Assembly: GCA_022376925.1 (NCBI GenBank)
Contig: JAIOJX010000032.1
Span: 203,418,939-203,482,938, forward strand
Origin: Tragulus kanchil
Lineage: Eukaryota; Chordata; Mammalia; Artiodactyla; Tragulidae
Direction of reading: 5' to 3'
Length of the DNA stretch: 64,000 nt
The position numbers and the translations under genes were made by a program. The notes beneath the pieces were generated by a model that ran no database searches, was not told the origin of the DNA, and worked only from the letters and a program-made list of their open reading frames with translations. Of this stretch, positions 1-14,184 are shown piece after piece. Each line of letters begins with the position of its first letter. The stretch's first letter is position 1.

Positions 1-50
1 GAAGCGGCCCGCCCGCTCCCCTCCCTCCCCAACCTGACCCCCGCCCAAAA

Positions 51-88
<38 letters not shown>
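1..88 (+). mobile_element. 3' tail of a tRNA-derived ruminant SINE plus (AAAT)n
   Basis: The first 46 bases match the GC-rich 3' end of the long tRNA-derived SINE seen complete at 47016-47306. An AAAT tetranucleotide tail follows at about 47-88. The 5' part lies outside the window. The family name is uncertain (CHR-like). Confidence 0.7.
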
Positions 89-89
<1 letters not shown>

Positions 90-440
90 CTACATATTTA
101 AATTGGGTAAATAGGCCTTAGAATATACATTAGAGGAAAATCGGGAAAGCCAAATTATAAGCCTACTTAGTTGCACAGCCTGGCAATTATAAAGTTAGTA
201 AGAAAAATTTTTAAGCTGGACTAGAAACCACCCAGGAAAGGAACAGGCATACAGGCCTGAACAACTTGTCCCATTACTGACAACGCCTCACCTCAAAGTT
301 CCTGAGATTTATGCTTTTGCTTTCCCGACAAACATCGGAAGAAGTAAAATCATAGGAAAGGTCATCTGTTCTACAGTTGTAAAACTTAAGACGAGACAGA
401 AAAGCACCATGGAAAAAGCAAGCTCACAGAGCGGCCACAC

Positions 441-660
441 TCAGTGGTTAACTATATGCTTTGGCATCAGGTTTGATTCCGTTTTGCTCCTAGGTGACCT
501 TGGGCAGATTATCTCTGCACTCATAACCTCTATTTCCTCATCTATAAAAAATACAAACTGTGGTACCTACCGGAGAGAGGAGTTGTGAACATTAAGTAAG
601 ACTATATGTTCTGTACACAGTCAGAGCGCGGCACACCGTTAGTGCTTAATAAATGGTAAC
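441..660 (+). mobile_element. MIR SINE
   Basis: The block follows the MIR order: a CAGTGGTTA start, a core with 'gtgaccttgggcag', a 'cctcatctataaaa' stretch, and a terminal 'agtgcttaataaatg'. It is an old, diverged mammalian-wide copy inside the presumed GPATCH2L intron. Confidence 0.8.
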
Positions 661-674
661 TAATAACAGTAGTA

Positions 675-835
675 CACTGGTTCTCAATTGGGACTACCCA
701 AGCCACGGAGGAAGTAACCATGAGGGCATTTGTTTTAATACTCTGAAGGGAGGTGGGAGCTACGGAGGGATGCCAAACATCCTACAAACCTGGGACATCC
801 CTCCTCACCAAGAACTGCCTCATCCAAAACACCAG
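675..835. mobile_element. MER20-like hAT DNA transposon remnant
   Basis: 'actggttctcaattggg' at the left and 'ccaaacatcctaca' near 773-786 resemble a diverged MER20 non-autonomous hAT-Charlie element. The middle is poorly preserved, so the family call is tentative. Confidence 0.4.
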
Positions 836-2392
<1,557 letters not shown>

Positions 2393-2880
2393 TCAGGATA
2401 ATTGTTTAAATAGATGATGGTCCTGCAGAGGTCCACTTCACCTACAGAAATTCAGCAGAGTTTCCCTGGTCACACTCAGATTCCATTACCACCATCTATG
2501 CTCCCTTAAATCACAAAAAAATAAGTGTCTGGCCCTTGTTAACTGCCTGACATCATCATATTCTTAAGCACAAAAACTCAAAACACTCACGTGATGACAA
2601 CTGGGTTATTAGTAAAAATAAGCAAACTAAGGGGGACAGAGCATTCCCCTCTTCCCCCAATTAAACCCGCTCAACCAAATTACCTGATGATGACATCTAA
2701 AAGGATTAAACACTCAACTTCAAAACCATGGATGAAAAGACTTGTTCTATGGTCTTGGGTCACTAATAGAGTACTTTGGCAGAAACAGAAAGACAACTTT
2801 ATGACACACTTTACGGAAGGCTGACTGCAGTTTTAGTGATTCAAGAATTTGTAGTGACCCAGGTTTGTACTCTGCATGGA

Positions 2881-2894
2881 GGGGGGGGGGGGGG
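2881..2894 (+). repeat. poly-G run
   Basis: Fourteen consecutive G on the plus strand (C on the transcribed GPATCH2L RNA). Length is unreliable in any sequencing technology. Confidence 0.85.
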
Positions 2895-3332
2895 AAGACT
2901 GTTGCACCCACAATGATCCCAGCTACTACCCAGAAGTTACAAAGAGCTAAAAGAGTATGTCATAAATTTGTGAATACTTAGCAGCTTCTAAGTTCTTCTC
3001 ACTCTCCTTCAGAAAATACAGTGATCATTCAAATTCTTGCTCCAGTGCCAGACAATCACACAAAAACAGGATATAACTGAGGCTGAAATGACAAGAGTAA
3101 GTGGAGTCCTAAGACTGCTAGGTAACAGCTTTCCAAAGTTTCCCAGTTTTCAACTCATTTCTTGTGAAACCATTGTATTTCAGGGTTCACTTCAGAGGCA
3201 ACCTTTCTAGAGGCTGAGAGCAGGAACAGTAATTTTCAAAATGCCCTTTTAAAGGGAAATGTCTAATATACTTCATACATCTAATCAAATACATTTTAAA
3301 ATAGCACTTTTTCCCTAGCCCTTAAGTCCAAC

Positions 3333-5492
3333 GTATTTCAAGACCATAATTAGAGCTTAAAAACTCTGTGGGGCCACTCTCAGATCATATTTCCGGTTCA
3401 CACAGTTAACCCTTTGCAAAGGACTTCCTAACATCTATTTTCATGCTAACCCCATGCCAACCAATTCAAAGGCAGGGGGAGCAAAGGGGACACCAAAAAT
3501 ACTAACCAAGCAAAACTTTTCAGTGTCAAAAAGCCACACTCATTTAAGCAATAAGTAGTTTAAAACACTATGACTGGGAGACAACTGTTCCTAAAAACCA
3601 AAAGTGCAGGGACGCACTTATCTAATTCCCTCATAAAGAACTACTGCTTTAAAACTCAGGCATAACTGTACAAACTTTAACACGGAACGAAGTTACCAAA
3701 CAACGTGCAGTTGAATGAATGACTGCCTGTGCAGTCGAATGCCAGTCTCAAAGAGTGCAACGGGAAAGGCAGGTGACAGAAGAAACCTGGAGCCCCCATC
3801 CCTCCCTGCATGCACAGTCCGAGAGGATCCGGGGCCAGGCAAGCACTCGAGGAGAGGAAAGGCTGTCCGTGCCACGCAAAGGAAAGAACGAGAAACCAGA
3901 AGAAGTAAAAGAGGCAGGGGAGCGCAGGGGTACAGAGGAGAGTAGGTGGGCTGGGGAGAAAGGTTGGGGAAAGCAACTCAACTCGGGCGACCAGGGTCAC
4001 GGGGTCAGCCCTCGCAGGACAGAAAGTGCCAAAATGCAAGTCCTGGTGACTACACTCCCTCCGTGCCAGGGGTCGCAACATGGCCACATTAGTGAGAAAA
4101 ACCGTGTTTCAAAGGACTCTCCCCCACGCCCGGGCCCGCCCCCGAGGACTAGAGCGACCACGGCTCGGGATACCAAGCCCGGACGCTGTCGCCCGCCCAA
4201 GAGAGTCAGAGAAAAGAGAAGGTGACTGTGGCCCAGGAGATGGCCTGAACCTCAACCCCCGGGATGGGGGAGATGGGCCTGAAAAACAAGGCCCGCCACC
4301 CTCGCCCTCTCCCACCAGCCTCTGCGGCCCCATGATTCCCTTGGTCGCCCCGCCGCGGCCCAGAGCCCGAATCCCCGCCGACGCCGCCCCATGGCACTCT
4401 ATTTTCATGCTAAACCCCATGCCAACCAAGTATTTCAAGACCATAATTAGAGCTTAAAAACTCTGTGGGGCCACTCTCAGATCATATTTCCGGTTCACAC
4501 AGTTAACCCTTTGCAAAGGACTTCCTAACATCTATTTTCATGCTAACCCCATGCCAACCAATTCAAAGGCAGGGGGAGCAAAGGGGACACCAAAAATACT
4601 AACCAAGCAAAACTTTTCAGTGTCAAAAAGCCACACTCATTTAAGCAATAAGTAGTTTAAAACACTATGACTGGGAGACAACTGTTCCTAAAAACCAAAA
4701 GTGCAGGGACGCACTTATCTAATTCCCTCATAAAGAACTACTGCTTTAAAACTCAGGCATAACTGTACAAACTTTAACACGGAACGAAGTTACCAAACAA
4801 CGTGCAGTTGAATGAATGACTGCCTGTGCAGTCGAATGCCAGTCTCAAAGAGTGCAACGGGAAAGGCAGGTGACAGAAGAAACCTGGAGCCCCCATCCCT
4901 CCCTGCATGCACAGTCCGAGAGGATCCGGGGCCAGGCAAGCACTCGAGGAGAGGAAAGGCTGTCCGTGCCACGCAAAGGAAAGAACGAGAAACCAGAAGA
5001 AGTAAAAGAGGCAGGGGAGCGCAGGGGTACAGAGGGAGAGTAGGTGGGCTGGGGAGAAAGGTTGGGGAAAGCAACTCAACTCGGGCGACCAGGGTCACGG
5101 GGTCAGCCCTCGCAGGACAGAAAGTGCCAAAATGCAAGTCCTGGTGACTACACTCCCTCCGTGCCAGGGGTCGCAACATGGCCACATTAGTGAGAAAAAC
5201 CGTGTTTCAAAGGACTCTCCCCCACGCCCGGGCCCGCCCCCGAGGACTAGAGCGACCACGGCTCGGGATACCAAGCCCGGACGCTGTCGCCCGCCCAAGA
5301 GAGTCAGAGAAAAGAGAAGGTGACTGTGGCCCAGGAGATGGCCCGAACCTCAACCCCCGGGATGGGGGAGATGGGCCTGAAAAACAAGGCCCGCCACCCT
5401 CGCCCTCTCCCACCAGCCTCTGCGGCCCCATGATTCCCTTGGTCGCCCCGCCGCGGCCCAGAGCCCGAATCCCCGCCGACGCCGCCCCATGG
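3333..5492 (+). repeat. tandem direct duplication D1 (GPATCH2L promoter edge)
   Basis: Copy A is 3333-4394 and copy B is 4430-5492, offset 1097-1098. They differ by a one-base G indel near 3934/5035 and a T/C substitution near 4248/5345. The filler 4395-4429 is itself a noisy third copy of about 30 bases from 3434-3463. The unit includes intron 1 and the left shoulder of the CpG island. Confidence 0.95.
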
Positions 5493-5920
5493 GCTACGAC
5501 CCCTCCACCCCCAGTCCCCCTCACCCGGTGCCGCAGCCACCTCCAAGGGCCGCCGCTTTCGGGGCCGCGTCTCCCTGCCCGGGCTTCCCTCTCTGACCTC
5601 ATTTCCGGTCTAGGCCGAAGGGGTGGGGCGCTGGCGGGACGGGAAGAACAAACTGCGCGGGAGACCCCGCCCCGGCCCAGCACTTCCTGCCAAAGGCCTC
5701 GCCCACTTCCGTCCCATGGGAGGCGGGGCCACGAGAACCCGGAAGAAAGGCAAGCGGGCAAGGAGAGAGGGTGTTTTGGAGCAGACAAAACGGGGGTTAC
5801 CCGTGAGGCTGAGGTGGCAGTCTTGGGCAAGAGCCTACCCAGTGCAAGGCCTGCTCTGCCTTGGAAGGAAATTGGGCGCTAGGAAGGGGCGTGGGCCTTG
5901 CCCTTGACCGCTGACCTCCC
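5440..5920 (-). promoter_or_regulatory. GPATCH2L: CpG-island promoter of GPATCH2L
   Basis: This is a dense CpG block in otherwise CpG-poor DNA, upstream of GPATCH2L on its strand. Visible sites include ETS-type cores (atttccgg 5601-5608, cacttcctg 5681-5689, cacttccg 5704-5711, ccggaag near 5739) and GC boxes (ccccgcccc near 5666, ggcggggcc 5722-5730). There is no TATA box in the core. This is typical of a housekeeping, dispersed-start promoter. The exact transcription start cannot be read from sequence. The left shoulder is repeated at 4080-4394 by duplication D1. Confidence 0.8.
5525..5640 (-). other. GPATCH2L: candidate non-coding exon 1 of GPATCH2L
   Basis: On the minus strand a good 5' splice site (CACCGG|GTGAGG, GT at 5524-5523) lies just inside the CpG island, downstream of the ETS and GC-box cluster. 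An exon ending at 5525 would be the 5' UTR partner for the acceptor at 2331. The start coordinate is a guess; transcript data would decide. Confidence 0.35.
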
Positions 5921-6068
5921 TTATATAGGGTGTGGAATTTAGGGAAATGGATCTTCATTCCTAACCATGTAAGTTGTACAGCCTTTTGGCAGGATAGCCT
6001 CCTAGTCAGTTATACTATTAAGGATACACTTTGCCTTGAGTAGCAAAACAAAGTAGTACTGGATTATA

Positions 6069-6283
6069 GGGTTCCCTGGTGGCTCAATTGGTAAAGAACC
6101 CACCTGCAATATAGGAGATCAGGGTTCAGTTCTTGGACTGGGAAGATACCCTGCAGAAGGGAATAGCTACTCACCCCAGTATTCTTGCCTAGAGAATTCC
6201 ATGGACAGCAGAGCCTAGTAAACTATACAGTCTGTGGACTCACAAAGAGTCAGACATGGCTGAGTGACTTAACACACACACAC
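6069..6283 (+). mobile_element. Bov-tA SINE
   Basis: A ruminant tRNA-derived SINE beginning 'gggttccctggtggctca' and ending 'agtcagacatggctgagtg' with an AC-rich tail. Flanking target-site duplications are actggattata at 6058-6068 and actgaattata at 6284-6294, with one mismatch. Confidence 0.9.
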
Positions 6284-6366
6284 ACTGAATTATAACTTGA
6301 AGTGTAAAAGTCATATCCATAGTCAGACTAGTGTAACTCAATTACTCATACAAATAAATGTATAAA

Positions 6367-6377
6367 TGGGGGGGGGG
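6367..6377 (+). repeat. poly-G run
   Basis: About ten consecutive G in otherwise AT-rich intergenic DNA. No gene lies between the Bov-tA at 6069 and duplication D2. Confidence 0.7.
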
Positions 6378-6507
6378 GAGAGATAAGTCTTTGATGCAGA
6401 ATCGCAAACAATTTTTATAGATACTCCACCTTGAGGCATAACCGCTCATTCTAAATTTGAACTGTGCAGTGACTTCCTTCCAAAAAGGAGGATGTGAAAA
6501 GGAAGGA

Positions 6508-8739
6508 AAGTGAGTAATTTTTGTAGTGGATAAACTAGACAAGCAGTGCCTCAGCCAAGTGATCGAGGTTCATATCAACAGTGATAAATCCAGTGTTGAT
6601 AGTAAATGGATTAGCTGTGATATGACAAAAATGACATTTTATCTATGTGATACTTTCCTTCTAAAACTCATCAATCCAGTCTAAGGGGGAAACGTGAACA
6701 GCCCTCAAAGGAGGGATGGTTTACAAAATGTCTAACCAGTATTCCTCAAAATTGTCAAGATTTTCAAAGATAAAGCCTGAGAGGCTGTTAGAGCCAAGAG
6801 GAGCCTATGGAGACCTAACAACTAAATGTAATATGGTATCCTGATGCGACACTGGAATAGAAAAAGAACATTCGGAAAAAAACTAAAGAAATTTGATGAA
6901 TAATGGTCTTTAGTTAATAATGTCTCAGCATTGGTTCATTAATTGTGACCAATGTTGTCGACTAATATGAGATGTTTATAATGGAAAAACCTGAGGATGG
7001 GGATGTGGGAACTGTAGTACCTCTGAAAGTTCCTTGAAACATAAAACTATTGTAAAATTAAAAGTTTATTTTTAAATATGCTCAGATATTTAGACCCTGA
7101 AATTCTTCCTCTATGAATTTTATCTAAAGGAAAATTAGAAATGGGCACAAAAATGTTAAACACGGGTAAATTTATCTTTGTAGTGCTACCTTTTTAAAAA
7201 ATGCACAATGGGCGAGTTGTGAGTTAAGTTTTACTGGGGGCAAAATGAAGACTATAGCCCAGGAAATAGATCTCAGATACAGAAATTGCTCCAAAGAGGT
7301 AGGGGGAAGGTCAGTATATATGTGATTTCGGTGAAATCACAATCAAGCACATTTTTTTTCTTTTTCAGAATGTTTCTGCTAGTCAACAGAAGCAGTCAAC
7401 ACCATGAAGGATTTTAGGGCTTCTCTGGATTTGAGAAAATACAAGAATTGGGCAAATAAAATTGACCCAGAAGATATTTAACTATCTGAAGACTTATTTT
7501 GCCACTTTTCCCCAGAGCACAGAGTGCCTCATTTCTGCTGTCCACCCTGACTTCGTTTCAGGGGTTGTCGAAAGTCAGCACCTTCAGCAGCCCATGATTT
7601 AATCCATTTAGAAGTGAATAGCAAGTGAGTATTTGTAGTGGATAAACTAGACAAGCAGTGCCTCAGCCAAGTGATCGAGGTTCATATCAACAGTGATAAA
7701 TCCAGTGTTGATAGTAAATGGATTAGCTGTGATATGACAAAAATGACATTTTATCTATGTGATACTTTCCTTCTAAAACTCATCAATCCAGTCTAAGGGG
7801 GAAACGTGAACAGCCCTCAAAGGAGGGATGGTTTACAAAATGTCTAACCAGTATTCCTCAAAATTGTCAAGATTTTCAAAGATAAAGCCTGAGAGGCTGT
7901 TAGAGCCAAGAGGAGCCTATGGAGACCTAACAACTAAATGTAATATGGTATCCTGATGCGACACTGGAATAGAAAAAGAACATTCGGAAAAAAACTAAAG
8001 AAATTTGATGAATAATGGTCTTTAGTTAATAATGTCTCAGCATTGGTTCATTAATTGTGACCAATGTTGTCGACTAATATGAGATGTTTATAATGGAAAA
8101 ACCTGAGGATGGGGATGTGGGAACTGTAGTACCTCTGAAAGTTCCTTGAAACATAAAACTATTGTAAAATTAAAAGTTTATTTTTAAATATGCTCAGATA
8201 TTTAGACCCTGAAATTCTTCCTCTATGAATTTTATCTAAAGGAAAATTAGAAATGGGCACAAAAATGTTAAACACGGGTAAATTTATCTTTGTAGTGCTA
8301 CCTTTTTAAAAAATGCACAATGGGCGAGTTGTGAGTTAAGTTTTACTGGGGGCAAAATGAAGACTATAGCCCAGGAAATAGATCTCAGATACAGAAATTG
8401 CTCCAAAGAGGTAGGGGGAAGGTCAGTATATATGTGATTTCGGTGAAATCACAATCAAGCACATTTTTTTTCTTTTTCAGAATGTTTCTGCTAGTCAACA
8501 GAAGCAGTCAACACCATGAAGGATTTTAGGGCTTCTCTGGATTTGAGAAAATACAAGAATTGGGCAAATAAAATTGACCCAGAAGATATTTAACTATCTG
8601 AAGACTTATTTTGCCACTTTTCCCCAGAGCACAGAGTGCCTCATTTCTGCTGTCCACCCTGACTTCGTTTCAGGGGTTGTCGAAAGTCAGCACCTTCAGC
8701 AGCCCATGATTTAATCCATTTAGAAGTGAATAGCAAGTG
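6508..8739 (+). repeat. tandem direct duplication D2
   Basis: Copy A is about 6521-7627 and copy B is 7633-8739, offset exactly 1112. The junction has no filler beyond a shared 'aagtgagta' microhomology. The unit is unique AT-rich sequence with no gene. Confidence 0.95.
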
Positions 8740-9684
8740 CCAATTCATAGTTTACAGGAGCATTGTGGAGGGAGGGGTGAGAATATTAGGGAAAAAAAAT
8801 CCTACATTAGGCGTTACTTACCTAATCTACAGTATATCTATGCTATGGAATGAATACCTTGCGGCCTTCTGACAATGATTATTAATTTCATGAAAAGTCA
8901 TCAATTTCTGATTGTGTACATTTCTGTATATTTAATTAAAAGGTTACTCAAAACATGTAGAGCATGAGACTGTTCATGCATAAAAGAAATTAAATCTACA
9001 CTTGCATAGGAATATGACTGGAATGATACACTACTTACTGTCCAAAATAGTTCCATTATAAGTGATTGTTGCCTCCTACATGTTGTTCTTATGAATTTTC
9101 AGAATTTTCCATAGGTGAAAAGAATTGTGTAAAGAATTAAGAGAGGAGACAAAGATGACTGAGGTTTTGAGCCAGCGTGACTAACAGAGTGGTTGGTGCC
9201 ATTTTGCACAGCTAGGGAAGTCAAGGAGAGAAAAAAGTTTAGTGGAAAGATGATTAATTCCACTTTGTTCATGCTGAATTTGTGACTCCCACAGGACAAA
9301 AAAATGGAAATGTTCAAGAGGTGTCCACAGTTGTCAGCCTCTTTTCTGCTTAAGTGAAGTTCTCTCCCACAAATCATGTCAGCATCCCATGGTGTCACTG
9401 GGCTCCCTCAGCACTGAACGCTCCCAAATTTCTTGAAATCCAGCTTTGAGTTTCAGATTGACACTTCCACTTATTTTCTCACCCAGCATCTCAAGGTTAA
9501 GGTGTCACAACAAATCGCAGATTCTTCCATAGTCCCTGTCATACGTGCCTCTCCTCCACTGTCCCCAGTCTGGGAAATGTCACCACCATCATGCAGTAAC
9601 CCAGGTGAACTGGCTGTTAGTCCCTGTTTTGTCCTTATTACTTCATCTAAGTAAATGCCAAGCTTCAAGGCTTCTATTTCCATA
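8740..9684. other. intergenic, no gene recognised
   Basis: AT-rich sequence with no splice-flanked ORF and no recent transposon that I recognise. The segment from about 9440 rightward looks like the start of an old interspersed repeat that continues into duplication D3. Confidence 0.5.
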
Positions 9685-11951
9685 GTGCTCTTGCATCCAC
9701 CCTCCCGCTTCTGCTTTCTGTCAGCCCTTGGCCACATCTGGGGAGGCAGCCACTCTCCGGGATGGGACAGCAGCCTCCTTACTGGTCTTGCCACTTCCGG
9801 TCTCTCCCCTAGAAGTCATTCTGTACACTGGCACCAGAGTGAGACTTCTGAAGCACCATTTCATTTCATCTATTTCCCGCTACCTCCTGCATAATGCGGG
9901 GCACACCAGACCACTTACTCTTTCTTGAACACCCCTGGGACTTGGGGAGATTTAAAGGCTCAATGTCAGTGTCACCTCCATGAAGATTTCACCCTGCCTG
10001 CCTCCTCTTTGGGCTCTCTCAGAACTTGGCTGCTGTCCATTTTTTCTTTGCTGGTATCTATATTATAACATTGTCTTCATTCAATGTTGAATCTGAGCCA
10101 ATGATGTGCAAGTTTGCCTCCGCAGCTAAATTACTCATATAACAAGTATTCACTGAGTTACCTACAACAGGCGTGGCCCTGCACTAAGCTCTGGAGATAC
10201 AACTAGGTGAACAAAACAAAGCCTCCTCCATGCCCCAGAGACTCTGTCCTAGTCATTGTATTCTCACCAATTCCAAGCATAGAGCTTTGCCTAAGGTAGG
10301 TGCTCAGTAACTATTGTCAGTTGAAAAAAACAAATATTGGTTTACTATGCTGGAACAGGAAATTAGAAATGCTTGTATCAATCTTAAGGAAAATTTGAAT
10401 GAAAGCTAGTGACGGTGGGAGCCATGGGTAGGATCCCTCAAGGATACAGGATGCAAGAGAAGAAGCCTGTGGGAGGCAAAGCATTCAACTCAAAGGACAG
10501 GGGGCAGTGGAAAAGAATGAGTGTATAGGAGGAGAGAAGGAGGACATTTAAGAAAAAGAGACCAATAGGAAAATTAGGGAAGAACAAGTCTCAGGAAAGG
10601 CCATCACACTTGTTTGGTGAAGCAAGCACTGATGATAGGACTTATGAGCCGACTTAGAGTGGGTAAAGGGGAGGCAGGAGAGAAACCAAGGAAGAAGCTC
10701 CATACGTGATATGTGACTAGCCATGACCTGCACCGACAGCTTGACTTCCTTTTGTCAAATGAGACAACAGAACATGCTCATCTCTTGGGTGGAGGTTAAA
10801 TGAAGCAATGAATGCAAAGTGCTCTTGCATCCACCCTCCCGCTTCTGCTTTCTGTCAGCCCTTGGCCACATCTGGGGAGGCAGCCACTCTCCGGGATGGG
10901 ACAGCAGCCTCCTTACTGGTCTTGCCACTTCCGGTCTCTCCTAGAAGTCATTCTGTACACTGGCACCAGAGTGAGACTTCTGAAGCACCATTTCATTTCA
11001 TCTATTTCCCGCTACCTCCTGCATAATGCGGGGCACACCAGACCACTTACTCTTTCTTGAACACCCCTGGGACTTGGGGAGATTTAAAGGCTCAATGTCA
11101 GTGTCACCTCCATGAAGATTTCACCCTGCCTGCCTCCTCTTTGGGCTCTCTCAGAACTTGGCTGCTGTCCATTTTTTCTTTGCTGGTATCTATATTATAA
11201 CATTGTCTTCATTCAATGTTGAATCTGAGCCAATGATGTGCAAGTTTGCCTCCGCAGCTAAATTACTCATATAACAAGTATTCACTGAGTTACCTACAAC
11301 AGGCGTGGCCCTGCACTAAGCTCTGGAGATACAACTAGGTGAACAAAAACAAAGCCTCCTCCATGCCCCAGAGACTCTGTCCTAGTCATTGTATTCTCAC
11401 CAATTCCAAGCATAGAGCTTTGCCTAAGGTAGGTGCTCAGTAACTATTGTCAGTTGAAAAAAACAAATATTGGTTTACTATGCTGGAACAGGAAATTAGA
11501 AATGCTTGTATCAATCTTAAGGAAAATTTGAATGAAAGCTAGTGACGGTGGGAGCCATGGGTAGGATCCCTCAAGGATACAGGATGCAAGAGAAGAAGCC
11601 TGTGGGAGGCAAAGCATTCAACTCAAAGGACAGGGGGCAGTGGAAAAGAATGAGTGTATAGGAGGAGAGAAGGAGGACATTTAAGAAAAAGAGACCAATA
11701 GGAAAATTAGGGAAGAACAAGTCTCAGGAAAGGCCATCACACTTGTTTGGTGAAGCAAGCACTGATGATAGGACTTATGAGCCGACTTAGAGTGGGTAAA
11801 GGGGAGGCAGGAGAGAAACCAAGGAAGAAGCTCCATACGTGATATGTGACTAGCCATGACCTGCACCGACAGCTTGACTTCCTTTTGTCAAATGAGACAA
11901 CAGAACATGCTCATCTCTTGGGTGGAGGTTAAATGAAGCAATGAATGCAAA
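9685..11951 (+). repeat. tandem direct duplication D3
   Basis: Copy A is 9685-10818 and copy B is 10819-11951, offset 1134 falling to 1133. B lacks two C in a C-run near 10941 and has one extra A near 11343-11348. There is no filler; a GT microhomology sits at the join. The unit carries diverged L2-like or other old repeat sequence (about 9835-10320). Confidence 0.95.
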
Positions 11952-14093
11952 GTGTCCCATATAGAGCCCAACACAAATTAAGCACTCCAAAAATATTAGT
12001 AATCACCAAGTAGAGGAAGGCAACATGTTTCCCTCAATTTACCATCAAGGTGGAACTATAAGTTGAATGAGCAAGTCACCAGCTGAAAAGGATCTGCCCA
12101 TAGTAAGAACAATAGGCTTCTCCTGCCTTGGTCCTTCCCACTGGGGAACAGAAAAAAAAGAAAAAGTACCTCTGGCTGGCTGATTCATCAGAATCCATGC
12201 AGTTATAATAACCTTGAAGTCCTCAGCGTGCCCGCACAACCTAGAATGTGAATCCTGTCCCATGCTCCTAGTACCAGCCCATAAGCTTTCCCTCCCTGCA
12301 TCTCTACACCCACCCCAGGGCCTTGGCATATGCTGTCTTGCAACCAAGACTGCCTGTCTAGTGGGCTTTGCGGGTGAGGGTCACAGAATCTTCTCACCTT
12401 TGAAGTTTGGGCTAAAATGTCACTTCCAAAAAGAGGCGATTTTGCTTAAGAAATCCTACTCCCTAGCCATTTTCTATCTTGTCATATCTTTTATCTCCCT
12501 TATGGCCTACTTCGTAATCCAGCGTGACCTTACTTTATGTGCATTTGTTTATATTCTGTCACCTCCCACTAGACTATACATATCATAAGAACAAGGATAC
12601 TCTTTTTTTTTTTTTTTTCACCTTTGTGTTCCTCCACAATTCTTTTCCTTGCTCAGAGCTTCTCTCAACTGATCCAACATTCTGGAATCTTTTCCCCAAA
12701 ATTTCCAATAGTCACTGATGAGATGTTATTAACACTAATAGAAGCAGTGTCCACTAAGGAAGATGGGAAGTGTTTGCATTTACCTGAAAAAAATGGTGAC
12801 TCTATGAAACTTGCCCTCGTCCCTGGCCCCAGCACTCCTGACCCCTTCTCTTTTGCAGGTGACAGATGGCAGAGGTCTGTCAAATTCTGCCTCTGCCTCA
12901 GTTCTGATACAGTCTCGTGTACTGTCCTCAACAACATCGAATCTGGGGTCTGTCAGGGTAGCATGTATCAAAGTAGGGAGGTGTGCACCGACAGCTTGAC
13001 TTCCTTTTGTCAAATGAGACAACAGAACATGCTCATCTCTTGGGTGGAGGTTAAATGAAGCAATGAATGCAAAGTGTCCCATATAGAGCCCAACACAAAT
13101 TAAGCACTCCAAAAATATTAGTAATCACCAAGTAGAGGAAGGCAACATGTTTCCCTCAATTTACCATCAAGGTGGAACTATAAGTTGAATGAGCAAGTCA
13201 CCAGCTGAAAAGGATCTGCCCATAGTAAGAACAATAGGCTTCTCCTGCCTTGGTCCTTCCCACTGGGGAACAGAAAAAGAAAAAGTACCTCTGGCTGGCT
13301 GATTCATCAGAATCCATGCAGTTATAATAACCTTGAAGTCCTCAGCGTGCCCGCACAACCTAGAATGTGAATCCTGTCCCATGCTCCTAGTACCAGCCCA
13401 TAAGCTTTCCCTCCCTGCATCTCTACACCCACCCCAGGGCCTTGGCATATGCTGTCTTGCAACCAAGACTGCCTGTCTAGTGGGCTTTGCGGGTGAGGGT
13501 CACAGAATCTTCTCACCTTTGAAGTTTGGGCTAAAATGTCACTTCCAAAAAGAGGCGATTTTGCTTAAGAAATCCTACTCCCTAGCCATTTTCTATCTTG
13601 TCATATCTTTTATCTCCCTTATGGCCTACTTCGTAATCCAGCGTGACCTTACTTTATGTGCATTTGTTTATATTCTGTCACCTCCCACTAGACTATACAT
13701 ATCATAAGAACAAGGATACTCTTTTTTTTTTTTTTTTTCACCTTTGTGTTCCTCCACAATTCTTTTCCTTGCTCAGAGCTTCTCTCAACTGATCCAACAT
13801 TCTGGAATCTTTTCCCCAAAATTTCCAATAGTCACTGATGAGATGTTATTAACACTAATAGAAGCAGTGTCCACTAAGGAAGATGGGAAGTGTTTGCATT
13901 TACCTGAAAAAAATGGTGACTCTATGAAACTTGCCCTCGTCCCTGGCCCCAGCACTCCTGACCCCTTCTCTTTTGCAGGTGACAGATGGCAGAGGTCTGT
14001 CAAATTCTGCCTCTGCCTCAGTTCTGATACAGTCTCGTGTACTGTCCTCAACAACATCGAATCTGGGGTCTGTCAGGGTAGCATGTATCAAAG
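11862..14093 (+). repeat. tandem direct duplication D4, chained to D3
   Basis: Copy A is 11862-12973 and copy B is 12984-14093, offset 1122 falling to 1120 through indels in an A-rich run (about 12150) and a T-run (about 12602/13723). The filler 12974-12983 is 10 nt. The first 90 bases of unit A overlap the end of D3 copy B, so that stretch occurs three times (about 10729, 11862 and 12984). Confidence 0.95.
12380..12660 (+). mobile_element. L2-type LINE remnant
   Basis: Text such as 'aagtttgggctaaaatgtcac' and 'ctagactatacatatcataag' resembles the L2 3' region. It contains a T-run at about 12602-12618. The same element is repeated at about 13500-13780 by D4. Confidence 0.55.
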
Positions 14094-14184
14094 GCTTACT
14101 CTGGGGCAGGAATTGTGCTGAAGACTTTACATTCATTATTTCATCTTCTCAACAACCTTTTTGATGTTGATGTGTGTATTCATT

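Noticed and set aside
5178..5882. A 234-codon plus-strand open frame (and a 207-codon minus frame) across the CpG island
   Set aside because: High GC depletes stop codons. Both strands are open at once, the frame crosses the D1 junction region, and the product is low-complexity Pro/Arg-rich with no recognisable domain.
5917..5935. TATA-like 'cttatatagggtg' on the plus strand at the right edge of the CpG island
   Set aside because: No plus-strand exon or open frame follows, and the spacing does not give a perfect CArG box. It is probably incidental.
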